Notes: a model not told the origin generated them from the sequence alone. A stretch of 64,000 nt of DNA from Dasypus novemcinctus (GCF_030445035.2 NC_080680.1:53953212-54017211); one strand, 5' to 3'. Counted from the first letter of the stretch, positions 12,723 to 24,445 are shown. Program-made: numbers and translations.

Positions 12723-12850
12723 TGGAATAATGTATGTGCTCTAAGAATGACTGAGTGATAAATGCATAAATATGTGACTACAACTAATACCATCATTTGT
12801 ACACTTTGGATGGATTTATGTTTTATTAAAAAATTGATTTGTTAAAAGAA

Positions 12851-15800
12851 AGATAGGTAGTCCTACAATTATATATGTAAATTTTAAACAATGAGATCTG
12901 AAAGCATGGAGCAACTTAACAGAAGCACACAGCTTCTAAATACCAGAGTAGACATTTACCTGGACACATTTAATCCATTATTCATTCCCTGTATCCTAAC
13001 ACAATTTTTAGTTGAGAAAAAAATTGACTAGGATTCTGTTATTTTATTTTGTATTAAATAAATTTTAACATAATTGGTTTTTGTTTATTACTAAATCAAG
13101 ATCATTATGATTTACCAAAAATATTTTCCGAAATAATGCCATTTCTTCACTAATTTCTTAGATACATAAAACAGGTGAAAGTTTTACTTCATTATAGCAA
13201 ATACATTACCATTTTCCCTTTTCTTTCTTTGTGTAACATAAGAAAAGCCTACTTAAAAAAAATAGGCCCATGAAAATATTTTGAAGCATTATTTGCAAAC
13301 AACAAATGATGGCAGAACATTTTTTAAATCTCAAGAATTATAATGGGCACATCTTTTATTTTGTTTGCTAATTTTTGAAGTGATAATAAATAATCAGAAC
13401 AGTCAAAATAGTTGTACATTGTCATGAAGAAAATAAGTCAAACAGTTCAATCCTAACTGATTTCCAGTGTTTTAGGAATTTGCAGAGGTGCTGGGCTAGC
13501 AATACTTCTTTCAGAAGCTTTGTTTATACAGTCTGTATAGGAAATTATTCTAAATACACACTTTGATTTCTTGTTTTTTTAAAATATAGTTACAAAGATT
13601 ACCATCAACAGAATGCAAAGGAATTAAAGCCACACATAATCCACCAACCAGAAATAAATATTTCTAAAACATTTGTATATTTCATTATGTGATTGACATT
13701 GCTACAGACACACACATATTTCTCTGCTCTGCTTATCCCACATGCCATTATACAAATTAAAATCTATGATTAGGAAATATCCAAATGTTTGTTTTGAAAG
13801 TACATTATTTCAGTTTTATGTCTATGTTTTAATGGTAAATAAAAGATTATTTTAATTAGAGGTCTAATAGTAATCTGTGTCACAGCATATTATTTATTAG
13901 GAGATACAATTTAATATTTTTCTGAGTCATGAAAATGAATGATTCATTAAAATAAGCAATTACATTTATTTTATATTTCCCTCAAAGACTGTAAAACAAA
14001 AAATGTTGGCAGGATATTATGCCGTGCAGGTGAAGCCACAATAATGTTATATATGACAAGCTATAATTAAAACGTAGTATGTTTTTCCTTTGAGCTATTA
14101 TTGGTTTGGTTTTTTTTTGTTTCTGTTTTTTTCTTTTGGATGTTAGTGGTTGAATCTATATGAGTAGAGTCTGTTTTTTTCACTAGTTTCTTATCTGTCA
14201 GAAGGCATTATTTGGAGATTTATTTGGCCTCTGTCTATAACTGCCATGCAAAGCTACAGGATGACAAGTTAATTTTTAAAACTGTCAGAGAGCATCTCAA
14301 ACATACACATTTCTCTTTGATCTTAAAGCACATTTAAAAAAATTCTCATCTAAATACCATCTATAAATCAAGGCAAGAAAATGTGAATGTTTCAGCACAA
14401 TACAAAGTTTTGTGAGAAAGTTTAAAATATATCTGGTTGATACTGAGTACAGAAAACTACAAAACTATTAACAGAACTTCTGAAAATAAACTCACTAGTT
14501 TTCTTTAGTTGTAGTATAGAATCTTGACTCATATAGAAAAGAGTTGGGTAAGGGGAGAGCAAAAATACCCTTATTCCCTCAGGGCCATCCTCATTAAATT
14601 GGCTGTGAATATCAAAGGAATAAGGAACACTTACAGGAGCCCACAACAATTTTCAAGAAAACAAAATTACTTCCACATTCCCTGTGTGAATTTTCATATG
14701 CCAGGTATCTTAGTAAGGAACATAAGCTCTCACTGATATGGCCTATGGGTGGCAGGCTCTTTGTCTCTTCAGAGGTAACCTAAACTACCTGACTTGTGGG
14801 TGTGGGATGATGAAAGGCTGCAGTCCTGCCCTTGGTGAGCAGGAGACAGTTTAACAATGCAAGGTCTATAAACTTTAAGTATTCAGGGGAAATGCAAAGC
14901 AAATATGCTAAAAGCTTATCGAATGCCTGAGGTCCATGCTAAGAGCTTACTAAGAAGTGGAAATATATGCTAATTCAAGCCTACTGAGAACTGAAACAAA
15001 AGGACCATTTGGCCTTTCCTCTCTATACTCAAGTAATTGAACTTCTCTCAAATTCTACAACATCACATTGAATACATTCCTGTAATAAAATCAAGATAAT
15101 AGGTTAGACTTATACTCAGTAAGCACTGCTTTCCCCTCTTTTTTTTTCCTTTCTATATTCCATAATCTCCACTTCTTCCCATCTGGTTTGCATAGAGGGG
15201 TCCATTTTTTCTGCTTTTATTAGGAAAGGAAATGCATTTTTATCCTAATAATCTGACATCATCTATCATCTAGATCCTTAGTGCCTTATATTTATTTCAG
15301 ATTCATTAAGAGATTTAACCAAACAGAATAGTTTCATCCCTCACTCAATTTACAGTAGAAACTCTTCTGGAAATATGTACTAATTTAGATATTTTCTATT
15401 AATTGAAAAATTCTACTTTGGAAGTTTAGATGAGAGCTTTCCTCTTACATAATTTCACTTTCCTTGACACCTATGTCCTTGGGGATTGGAGATGATAACA
15501 ATATCAGAGAAAACACTATGTTCCTTATATTCACTTGGTTTCTCATTAACAGATCATTCTTAGTAATTTTCTGACATATCCCAACCTGAGAACCAAATAG
15601 ATGTTGAAAATGACTTTCATAAAAAAAGGAAAAGATGATAACTGCTGTAACATATCCTATCTCTGGTTGGGAATATTATTTTGTTTACCAATTCTACTGA
15701 ATTAGTGAGTTTTCCTGAAATAAAAAAATGACCCCAAAATCTTTGGTAGCTTCCACTATCTAGGTTTAATTTTTATTCACAGTGCATATTTTCTGTGAGA

Positions 15801-17245
15801 CATGATATCTCTTTCCTTTCTCCTTTGTCTCCTCAGTATGGGACCAGGACTGAAAAAAAAAAAAATTAGTCTCTATCTCTAATATGCTATTCTCATGGCA
15901 GAAAGGACAAGAGAACTAGGAGAAACAGGCAATACCTAGTCTAGACACTCTGCTAGAAGTGTCTACTCAGATGCCATGGGCCAAAACAAGTCACATGGCC
16001 AAGCCCAATATCAGCAGGGTTCTAGTATATTTCTTCCTTAGGAGTACTGCATGTCATATGGCAATGGGAAGGGATTCATAATTCCTAACAGGAAGGAAGA
16101 GTGAATGATAAGGCCAATAATCATATCTACCATGTACACTTACTCTAATGTTTTATATCACAGCTATTTTAAAGAAGAACCATAGATATTAGAATTAGGG
16201 AATTTACAACTTATTGGATGCTCTTATTTAATTTTATGTTGATGACCATGGAGCCCAGGTAGGTTAGAAATAACACACACACACACTTACACACACAAAG
16301 ATGCATTTTGCTCTTGAGAATTTTATGTTTGTGACTGTCTTAAGACTTAGAAAGATATATTATTTACCATTTTCCTCTGGCCATTAAAATATTTTGAGGA
16401 TTGGTTAGTGAGGAGCAGAGGGTGGTGGTGAAAAGTGAAGTATTGAAGCTAAGCTAAGGGAAAAGAGTTTATCCTATGGCAGAAAGAAAGACGCCAGTTA
16501 AGTTATTCTTTTATAATCATTAAAAATTGGTTGTCTTGCTGTTCTTTCCTCCCAAAGGAAAAGCAATGAAATTAATGATACTAGAGGATTTGCAAGAGAC
16601 ATCACCCATCTTTGAATTATGCATCAGTACTGCTTTTCCTTTTTATGACATTTTTAATTGACAACTTGTAGCATTTACATAGATTTTTTTCTACAGTAAG
16701 TTTTCTAATTCCTAGTGAAAAGTAGTCAATAATTAAGCTTCTCTTTATAAGAAGATGGACCCAACTTTATTCACAAAAGATACTTCTCAGAGATGCTTTT
16801 CTTGGCTTAGCAAGGGACATTGTTAATATGATTTCGTATTTGTTTACTAAAGAAAACTGCATCATTCAAAAAATTCTAAAATATATGAAAATAGCTATCT
16901 TTTGTTGGACTTAGCTGTCCATGTGAGTAGAAAAAAATTTCCCAGTGACAATAATAAAAGTAAGAGTGGATAAATATAATAGGTGCATTGTTTCAAGAGG
17001 GTAAATATAAGTAAAATGTCAGCCCAGGCTGTCCAAATGGGAAAGAACATTAAGTTTTCATAATGAAACATCTCAGTCTAGACAGAATCATAGAAATTTT
17101 GAAAATTGATAATGATGAAAAAATGTCATTTGGATACAAATATATTCCTCTAAGGATGAATCTTCCAGAAAAACCATAAAGCATGACTGAAATTGACTTC
17201 ACATATGAAGATAAAAATGGCACAAAGTTTAAAAGCAGTTTTTCA
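12851..17245. other. Unassigned intergenic DNA
   Basis: About 4.4 kb of A+T-rich sequence without a recognisable exon. The segment 15840-16130 contains 'caagtcacatggccaagccc', a motif typical of an old dispersed mammalian element, and a related motif occurs near 29200; I cannot name the family. A short CA run is at 16273-16302. The open frames at 14422-14736 lie on both strands and look accidental. Confidence 0.4.
16273..16302. repeat. CA dinucleotide microsatellite, interrupted
   Basis: An ACACAC run with one TT interruption. Confidence 0.85.
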
Positions 17246-17352
17246 GGGAGCAGATATGACTCAGAGGTTGAGCACCAGCTTCCTGCATATGAGGTCCCAG
17301 GTATAAAACTCTGCCACACTGGTACCTTAAAAAAAAAATTAAAGAAAAAGAG
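17246..17352 (+). mobile_element. Short tRNA-derived SINE
   Basis: A tRNA-like unit 'gcagatatgactcagaggtt' with an A-box-like start, a degraded B-box ('ggtccCAGGTATAAAACT' region) and an A-run at 17329-17352. It corresponds to a tRNA head plus tail without the long DAS body. The frame at 17183-17503 passes through it and is not a gene. Confidence 0.65.
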
Positions 17353-17589
17353 CAGTCTGTCACCTGGGACTGCTATGCTTCTTTGTCTTCACGCTTGCAG
17401 TTTACAAAACTGTTATGAAATATTGAAGAGCAAGACCTGTTTAGCAGGAGAAGGCCTATTTCCTTTAGTCTTTGAATACATGGATTCTCAAACACTTCTT
17501 TAGCTAAATAGAAGCTTGTATTCTTAGATATTTTTCAGGAAATTTTTTTTTTTTTGCAAAGAAAAGAACTCTTTCAAGCTAAGGTAAGT

Positions 17590-17676
17590 GTTGGAATTTG
17601 AATCATGCCTGCCATAAAGACATATTCAAGTATTCATCTGCATTGCTATGGGTGTGAACACATCTATAAAAGGACC
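17590..17676 (+). mobile_element. Left half of an old LTR split by an ERVL provirus
   Basis: The stretch has the 'ttggaatttgaatcatg...gggtgtgaacacatctataaaagga' layout of a MaLR/ERVL-type LTR and stops where the ERVL LTR begins at 17677. Matching right-half sequence, ending in a CAATAAATGCTT polyadenylation-like block, resumes at about 21223. Family naming is tentative. Confidence 0.45.
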
Positions 17677-18120
17677 TGCATTAGTTAGGTTTCTCTAGGG
17701 AAACAGAATCAACAGGAGATATCTGTAAATAGTATGAGATATATAAGAGTCTCTCATTTGACCTTGGGGATGCACAAGTCCAGGTTCCACAGACAGGTTG
17801 CAAACCAGGGGTTCTGGTGAAAGGCCAATGAAGGTCCTTGATAAGTTTCTGGGAGATGCTGACTGTCCAAAGGTGAGCTGGGAAATTCTCTTTGAATGCT
17901 GAGTTCACTTCCCTTTTTAAGACATTCAACTGATTGAATAAAAGGTCACTCATTGCTGACAGCAATCTCCCTGGTCGATGTAATCAGCTTTCTATGCAGT
18001 ATACTTACTGATGACTAAAGCCCATAAATGTCCTAGTATTACAATGAGCCCAGTGCTTGCTTGACCAAACATTTGGGCAAAATTACCTGGCTGAGTTGAC
18101 ACATTAGCCTAACCAACACA
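17677..18120 (-). mobile_element. 3' LTR of an ERVL provirus (MLT2-like)
   Basis: This 444-bp block is repeated in the same direction at 20779-21222, also 444 bp. Shared landmarks include TTCTCTAGG, AAACAGAATCAACAGGAGA, CACAAGTCCAGGTTCCACAG and GATGACTAAAGCCCATAAATGTCC. Read on the minus strand it starts TGTGTTGG, near the TG expected for an LTR. Visible mismatches between the pair indicate an old insertion. The pol and dUTPase remnants between the two LTRs read on the minus strand, so this copy is the 3' LTR. Confidence 0.82.
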
Positions 18121-18376
18121 GTCCACCCCTTGTCATTTTAGAAACCATAACATTATATTAAACCATACTTAGACCCTAAGGAAAAATGAAAACAGACTTG
18201 CATATATATATATTCCTGCCTAATAATGGTCAACAAGAAACACATTAGTTCACTACAGAATATGGTGCAAATCCTTGGGTAATATTCACTTTTAAACTTG
18301 ACATCCTCAAATATTATGACAGGAAATTAACACAACTTGTCGTATGATAGGTGAAAAGATTGGGGAAGAAAACAAA

Positions 18377-18631
18377 TTAATTTTGTGTATATATACAATC
18401 ATACTCATAAAAAACAAGGAAGAAATGTTCAGGAATATTACAGTCTTCATTTCTGTAACTGGTCACATAGTTGAAGTTCATATATATCACAACTTCTTCC
18501 ACTACCCATTCCATGTTCCTGTTACTCTTAGTGAACCATTCAGCTATTTGTGGTTCTTTGCCTGGTGGGGTGACCCAAAATTTCTGGGCCATTGCTAGAC
18601 CTGCTTGGCTTGGATTATTGCAATTTTCCAT
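18377..18631 (-). pseudogene. ERVL pol C-terminal (post-dUTPase) fragment
   Basis: The N-terminal half of this open piece contains 'KFWVTPPGKEP' and 'WVVEE', which I associate with the end of ERVL pol downstream of the dUTPase. The rest runs into non-coding sequence before the 3' LTR. It is a remnant with no complete domain. Confidence 0.55.
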
Positions 18632-18843
18632 TAACTTTAATCACAGGGCATGGCAGTACTAGGAGATGCCCTAGAGGATCTTTTGTATTCCAGGCAAACT
18701 CTTCTTTACACTTGTTATGTAGATGCAATCCTATTTCCCCTTGATAGTTAGGATCAATCACCTCAACTCACACAGTAATTCCCTTCTTTCTTTGTTGATT
18801 CAGAGGTAAGAGAGACCAAGTGACTAAGGGGCAGTCTTAACCC

Positions 18844-19128
18844 TCAGTTCAGTGGCATCATCATTGTAGTCATTGGTGGCAGCACTCCTCCTTCTGGAAC
18901 TAAAGCATGTAGACAAGCAGAATTTAAGGTTGCAATGACAGGGAGCAAAAATTTTCCTAGAGGGTCACTAAGGGTAATAGTCAGTGGTGCCACTTCCATT
19001 TTCATCCCTTTCCATGGTGGAAGTGGTCCAATGTAATCAATCTGCCACCAGGTAGCAGGCTGATCACCTTTGGGAATGAGCCATATTGGGGGCTGTGTAT
19101 GGGTCTCTGCTGCTGACAGATTAGGCAC
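18844..19128 (-). pseudogene. ERVL integrase fragment fused to dUTPase-like sequence
   Basis: The first part of the 94-codon piece carries the integrase 'WWQIDYIGPLP' motif at the start of the catalytic core. Within about ten residues it passes into 'PLTITLSDPLGKF', which belongs to the segment around the dUTPase. Most of the integrase core, including its second and third acidic residues, is therefore absent, pointing to an internal deletion in this copy or its source. ERVL elements are known to carry a dUTPase downstream of integrase. The fragment is inactive. Confidence 0.65.
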
Positions 19129-19374
19129 TCAGCAGTGTGGTAGCCAAGTCAGCCTTGGTGAGGGTAAGTTCATTTTGCTGAACCAATGTATACCCTCCAT
19201 CCCTACCTCCATGACTGCTTGTTCATGAGCCCGCTGGACAATGACAGGAATGGCAGGGGAAAGAGGCTGAGTGTTAGCCACAGAGCAGGTCATCTTATTG
19301 ACTTGATTATTAAAATCTTCCTCTGTTGATGTCACCCTCTGGTGAGCATTCACATGGCACACAAATATTTTCAC
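19129..19374 (-). pseudogene. ERVL RNase H end / integrase N-terminus fragment
   Basis: The open piece contains 'HVNAHQRVTS', the conserved end of a retroviral RNase H, then 'DFNNQVNKMT' and 'QRAHEQ', leading into the integrase zinc-binding region. It lies directly upstream, on the minus strand, of the integrase-dUTPase fragment. Spacing fits a collapsed pol gene. Confidence 0.65.
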
Positions 19375-19397
19375 GTTTTTTGCTCACTTAGAAAGGT

Positions 19398-19598
19398 CTA
19401 TTCACATACCTCTTCCCCAGACCTCTTTGTCAACAATTTTCCAATTATATTCCTTCGAAGTCCCTGGCCATCCAGCCAAACCATTGGCAACAGCCCATTG
19501 ATCAGTGTACAAATGCACCTCTGACCATTTCTTCTTCCAAGCAAAATGAACAGGTGTACTGCTTGAAGTTCTGCCCACTGGAGGATTTGCCACACCAC
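19398..19598 (-). pseudogene. ERVL RNase H fragment
   Basis: Two overlapping frames together cover an RNase H segment: 'VHLYTDQWAVANGL' contains the conserved TD followed by a tryptophan block, and 'EYNWKIVDKEVWG' follows. Serine is replaced by glutamine after the TD. Further pol sequence extends to about 19797, where the plus-strand LTR interrupts it. A frameshift separates the two frames. The remnant cannot be active. Confidence 0.65.
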
Positions 19599-19797
19599 TA
19601 TCCTTCTGGGATGTCCCAGGAAAGGACTGCTGTGCTATAGCTAAACACTTTTGGTAGATACCTGCATATCATTCAGAACCATCTCTAAACCAAGCCCAAG
19701 TTTTCTCTTTCTCAGTCAGCTGATTGTAAGGGATCCCCCTCAAGAGGCCAATGCTGTGGACTAGGAAGGGGCTGGTAACGTGGCAGCTGATATAAAG

Positions 19798-19986
19798 AGG
19801 AATTCTTAACCCTTGCAGATGTCAGCAGCCATCTTGCTCCAGCATTTGGTAGCAGAAATTGGTAAGGGAAGTAACATATGCTTTATGCCCCAGTAACTAT
19901 AAGTTTCTAGCCCAAATAAATACCCTTTATAAAAACTAACTAATTTCTGGTATTTTGCATCAGCATCTCTTTGGCTGACTAATACA
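19798..19986 (+). mobile_element. 3' part of a second ERVL-type LTR, opposite strand
   Basis: It matches the end of the LTR at 41824-42386: 'agcagccatcttgctcc', the CCCAAATAAATACCC block and the terminal CTGACTAATACA. The 5' part is missing or too diverged to place. The LTR interrupts minus-strand ERVL pol sequence, so it is younger than that provirus. It is directly followed by a leader resembling an ERVL primer-binding site. Confidence 0.75.
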
Positions 19987-20778
19987 GAATTTGGTACCAG
20001 ACAGTGAGGAAGTGCTTTTGCAATTACCAAAATGCTGGGAACAATTTTATAAATAGGTAAGGGGTATTTTTTGGAGAAATTATGAGATGCTTGGTAGAAA
20101 AGACCTACACTATTTGAAAAGACTGTTGATAGTAACATGAACTCTAAAGAGACTTTTTATTATACCTTAGAAATAAATGATGAAACTTTTATTGGAAACT
20201 GGAGGAAAAGTGATCCATGTTTTAAAGTTGCAGAGTATTTAGCAAGATTAAATCCTGGTGTTTTATAGACGGCAGAATTTGAAAGTGGTGAGCTGGCGCA
20301 TTTTGCTAAAGAACTTTCCAAAGTAAATTCAGAGAATGCTGCTTGGCTTCTCCTCGCAGCTAATAGCAAAATGCTAGAAGAGTAAGATAAGCTAAGGAAT
20401 AAATTGTTGGACGCAAAGAAACCAGAAACTGATTCTAGAAATTCCAAGCCTCTGGAAGTCAAGTGTACAGATGTAAGTGCCCCATTGGAGGACTTAACTA
20501 AACTTGAAACATATAAATCAGGATTGAGGATGCACTTATCTAGGAAAGACTTGTGGAAAATCTTATTGCCTGATGGCTTAGACTCCTACTTCTTGCATGC
20601 TAAACCAACAAACTTTTTGAGAGAGCTGTATGAACAAAACCACTGTCAGTTTGGACTAAAAGGGACATGGATGGGAGAGATTGAAGGGGAAATGACTTAA
20701 GAGAAAAATCATGGACACAGATCTGGAATTAAGACATCTCTTTGGGCCAAGAGAGGAACACCACTGGTGGTAGCAAGC
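19987..20778 (+). mobile_element. Leader and gag-like remnant of the plus-strand ERVL copy
   Basis: Immediately after the LTR comes 'TTGGTACCAGACAGTG', which fits a tRNA-Leu-type primer-binding site as in ERVL elements. The next 700 bp contain an interrupted frame (best piece 20404-20700, about 98 codons) in the place of gag. No conserved domain is recognisable, so the gag assignment is positional. The sequence stops where the 5' LTR of the minus-strand provirus begins. Confidence 0.5.
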
Positions 20779-21222
20779 TGGACTAGTTAGGGTTCTCTAG
20801 GAAAACAGAATCAACAGGAGATATCTGTAAATAGTATGAGGCTTAATACGAGTCTCTCATGTAACTGTGGGGATGCACAAGTCCAGGTTCCACAGGCAGG
20901 CTGCAAGGCAGGGGATCTGATGAAATTCCAATGAAGGTACTTAATGAGTTTCCAGGAGACATTGGGTGTCCAAAGATGAGCTGAGAAATTTTCTGTGAAT
21001 GCTGAAATCACTTCCCCTTTTAAAGCATTCAACTGATTGGACAAAATGACACTCATTGCTGATGGCCATCTGCCTGGTTGATTGTACATGTAATCAGCCA
21101 TCTGTGAAATAAATTCATTGATGACTAAAGCCCATAAATGTCCTTGTATTACAGTTAGCCCAGTGCTTGCTTGACCAAACAACTGGGCACAATTATCTGG
21201 CCAAGTTGATACATTAGCCTAA
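20779..21222 (-). mobile_element. 5' LTR of the minus-strand ERVL provirus
   Basis: Same length and landmarks as 17677-18120. It lacks the last eight or so bases present in the partner (CCAACACA), so its outer edge is trimmed or mutated. With its partner it delimits a provirus shrunk to about 2.7 kb of interior, part of which is a later insertion. Confidence 0.8.
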
Positions 21223-21500
21223 TCTTCATAGGGTCATTGTAAACATTATTAGTTAAGTTGTGAACTCATTTGTGACTGAGTTATCCAAAGATCCTACTTA
21301 AATGGAGCCAAATTTAATAAGGAAGGGCTTTACTCTATTTAACTGGTTACCTTTTAAAGAGCACAATTCTCTTTAAAGGATTTCACCAGAATGCTACTAA
21401 CTCTGGGAAAAAAGTATGGCATTGCTGACATCTTGATTTTGGATTTCTAGCCTTCAAAACCATGAGACAATAAATGCTTGGTAATTTTCATAGCATCTCC
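21223..21500 (+). mobile_element. Right half of the old split LTR
   Basis: Begins 'tcttcatagggtcattgtaaac' after the ERVL LTR and ends with 'accatgagacaataaatgct', a typical LTR polyadenylation region. It appears to continue the element whose left half is 17590-17676. Confidence 0.45.
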
Positions 21501-22369
21501 GGAAAACTATGAGTTTGATAACTACATTGGGACTGTCACACAAAAACCAGGTAAGTACATCAGGTTCTTGAGAGGAATTAAATTCACCTGCAGTGCATTT
21601 CTGATCAATTTGAACAAAGATTAGGTAAGGCCATTTTAATTAAAATTTCAAACTATTTGCAGATTTTATTACTTAGAAACTAATTCAAATTTGTAGGTTC
21701 CAAATCAAAATTTTGAGATTGGCTCATTTTGGCCCAGAAGTTTTATCCTTGCTCCATTCAGCTGTGACCTCAGGTGTGATTATAGAATGGTTAGAGGAGG
21801 AAATTTTTCCAAGAGGGAGGCAGGAGGCAGAAGAATTTCTCTGAGATGTGCAAACAAAACATCAAGACTTCCCTACCAGTTTATAGAAGAAAATCTATTT
21901 TCTTGGTTGTAAGTCCTACTGAGGTGGGTGATAAGGGTCTGAAATGATTTGATAAAGAAGCCTGGCATAAAGGAACTCAATAACTATTCATCTATACTAG
22001 AAGATAAAGACCACCACCAACAAAAAACACACTTCACTTCTTATATGTTCCAAAACACCATTGGCTTTCCCTATAGCACGGAGAGCTCTGGAAGCCTTAG
22101 AGAACCTAGTTAGGAACTCAGATCCTGGGAGATACAATGTGTTGTGATGACATTGACCTTGTTTTCATCACCTGGAGATTGCGCTAAGGAATTCCTCAAC
22201 TATTTGTCTTACAGGCACAAGAGAGTGTTCGTGCTTTGAAGATGATAAGTAAATCTTGGTTCCATATGCCAAAAATAACCTGGCACCAGCTGGATATAAA
22301 TCTGTTCTCATCTTTCTGGGGAAGTTCTTTTTAAAATTCATGACTTAAAAGAATTTCTTGTCCAGTGTG

Positions 22370-22402
22370 TTTGTATGTGTGTGTGTGTATGTATGTATGT
22401 AT
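22370..22402. repeat. TG / TATG microsatellite
   Basis: Alternating TG run that becomes a tetranucleotide TATG run. Confidence 0.85.
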
Positions 22403-22741
22403 TAATATATAATTGTTTTAAAAACAGTATTTTGTTTATTTCACTGACCTAAATTATAGACTTTTAAAAAGAAATGCAAAATAGAAAGAAGATATATATG
22501 CTACAGAGGGTATCTCTAGCTTTCATTCTTTAGCTGTCAACTTCTTAGTTGAACACAGACCAGTTCTAGGGGAATTGGACAGGTAGTATATACAATAAAA
22601 AGTAATATGCTTTACTCTGGATTGTTTCTCTGCTCCAAGTCCAAGACAACTGATCTAAGCTTTTTTGAGCAATTTCCTTTTAGCTGAGTTCTCTCCCATG
22701 AGATTTATTGGGGTATAGGCAAAATCTGAAGGAAACATCCA

Positions 22742-23143
22742 CTAAAATAAAACTTCTGTTAGATACTGAGAGAAAAGTAATGCTGCTTTGATAACTACCT
22801 CCAAAATATGATCCACAAGAGGAGGAGACATTCTTGTATCTTCACAACAGATTTCTGGATGGCTATGGCACTGCAAAGCATTAATGACATCATAAAATCC
22901 TAGGTAGACAGGATGGCCTGACAAAGTGGCAGCAATGCCTGCAGCAGGTTTCCTCTGGGAACAGAGATGCTCAGCACAAGGATCAGCTGTGCCTAGTATA
23001 GAACTACCAGAGCTGGAAAAAGCAATGCCAATAATAGGCTCCCACCACACTGTAACAGACTTCTCTATGAGACTGAAATACACATTGATTGGAAAAAGGG
23101 ATGTTGTGATGTCCTGGGGTCCTGAATTAGCAGGTACAAGCAT
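22742..23143 (-). other. Unidentified 133-codon open frame
   Basis: The longest open frame outside recognised repeats in this part of the window. It starts 'MLVPANSGPQ', contains six cysteines and a hydrophobic stretch near its end, and closes in a proper stop. No domain is recognised and no splice context or poly(A) tail is obvious. The opposite strand is also open for about 80 codons over the same interval, so the openness could come from base composition. A decayed retrocopy or chance are both possible. Confidence 0.15.
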
Positions 23144-23609
23144 AGATCACTACATTTCATGATTTTCAAACATACCAATCTCTCAAGAGATAAAATAATA
23201 TGAAAGACAAGAGAATAATTTGTAATCAATAGAAAAATTTTAATAAGTATTAGGACGAGTTAAGTGTGCTCTTGTAAAGAAGAATTTAATATTTCAGTTT
23301 ATATTACATGTTTAATATTTTATAGTAAGATTTTTTAAATGGCAATTCTGAAATATAAGATATCTTTTCAATTTCTTATCCTAACTGCATCCTTTTACAT
23401 TTTTAGAAAAATTGAACAATGTTTATGTAGTGTTCTATTTGACTTATATGATTGGATGATATATTTCAACTATTATTTTTAAAATAGCAATTACTAAATT
23501 AATTTTAATCATAGTTGCTATATCCAAATGAATTTTAATCTATTATGAACATCAGCTCTTACCCCCAGGTAAGACAGGTGATTTTAAACATGCAAAATAA
23601 TAACCTCTC

Positions 23610-23662
23610 TCTCTATATATATATACATATATATGCTATATATATGTATATATATTTACTTA
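23610..23662. repeat. TA-rich simple repeat
   Basis: CT run followed by TA units with ATGC and GTAT interruptions. Confidence 0.8.
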
Positions 23663-24019
23663 TGTATTCCACTAAAATTTTCTAATGCAAAGAAAAGATG
23701 ATTGTTCGCAAGTCACTAGGTGTTGATAAATTTGCAAATAGTGTTTGGCTTCTTTTGTCAGTGTAGGTTATTTGTATGTTTCTAGAAATTCATCTGTTTT
23801 ATCTAAGTTGTCAAATTTGCATAGAGTTTTTCATTGAATACTCTTATGAGACTTTTTATTTCTTTGGGGCCAGTGGTGATGTTCCATCTTTCATTTCTGA
23901 TTTTATTTATTGACATCTTCTCACTCTTTTTGCGTTTTTCTTAGTCTAGCTAAGGATTTGTCAATTTTATTAATCTTCTTGAAAACCAGCTTTTAGTTTT
24001 GTTAACCCTATTACTTTTA

Positions 24020-24445
24020 TTTTATTTATTTATTTAAAGATTTATTTTTTATTTATTTCTCTGCCCTTCCTCCACCCCGGTTCTCTGTTCTCTGCCCATT
24101 CACTGTATGTTCTTCTGTGACCACCTTTATCCTTATCAGTGGCACCAAGAACCTGTGTCTCTTTTTGTTGTGTCATCTTGTTGTGTCAGCTCTCCGTGTG
24201 TGCGGAGTCATTCTTGGCAGACTGCACTTTCTTTCGCACTTGGTGGCTCTCCTTACAGGGAACACTCCTTGCTCATGGGGCTCCCCTATGCGGCGACACC
24301 CCTGCGTGGCACCGCACTCTTTGCGCACATCAGCACTGCGCACGGGCCAGCTCCTCATGAGTCAAGGAGGCCGGGGGTTTGAACTGCGGACCTCCCATGT
24401 GGTAGGCAGATGCCCTATCCATTGGGCCAAGTCAGGTTCCCAATT
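24020..24445 (-). mobile_element. DAS-type SINE with a 12-bp target duplication
   Basis: A full element with its T-rich tail at the left and tRNA-like head at the right ('ttgggccaagtc'). The flanks 24008-24019 and 24446-24457 are both CTATTACTTTTA, a perfect 12-bp target duplication inside L1 ORF2. The B-box region reads GGGTTTGAAC on the plus strand. This is one of the clearest L1-mobilised insertions in the window. Open frames of 60-113 codons inside it are artefacts. Confidence 0.92.

Larger units (their letters stand above)
7568..12850 (+). mobile_element. L1 element, ORF2 decayed, with two nested insertions
   Basis: The plus strand reads in L1 ORF2 order. The endonuclease region starts at 7568 and includes 'tacaagagacccacctcag'. 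The linker before the reverse transcriptase includes 8150-8362 ('NQWVKEEI', 'ENIAYQNLWD'). The reverse transcriptase lies at 9505-9717 and 10380-10620, and the C-terminal segment runs to about 12260 with a short 3' region to about 12850. Interruptions are an L1 3' end (8365-9085) and a truncated SINE (10027-10369). Stops and shifts are frequent. The 5' end is missing and the 3' boundary is approximate. The catalytic aspartates of the reverse transcriptase are lost near 10571. Confidence 0.82.
21501..23754. other. Unassigned DNA
   Basis: No exon recognised. Contains a TG/TATG microsatellite (22370-22402), a TA-rich tract (23610-23662), and a 133-codon minus-strand open frame listed separately. 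Confidence 0.4.
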
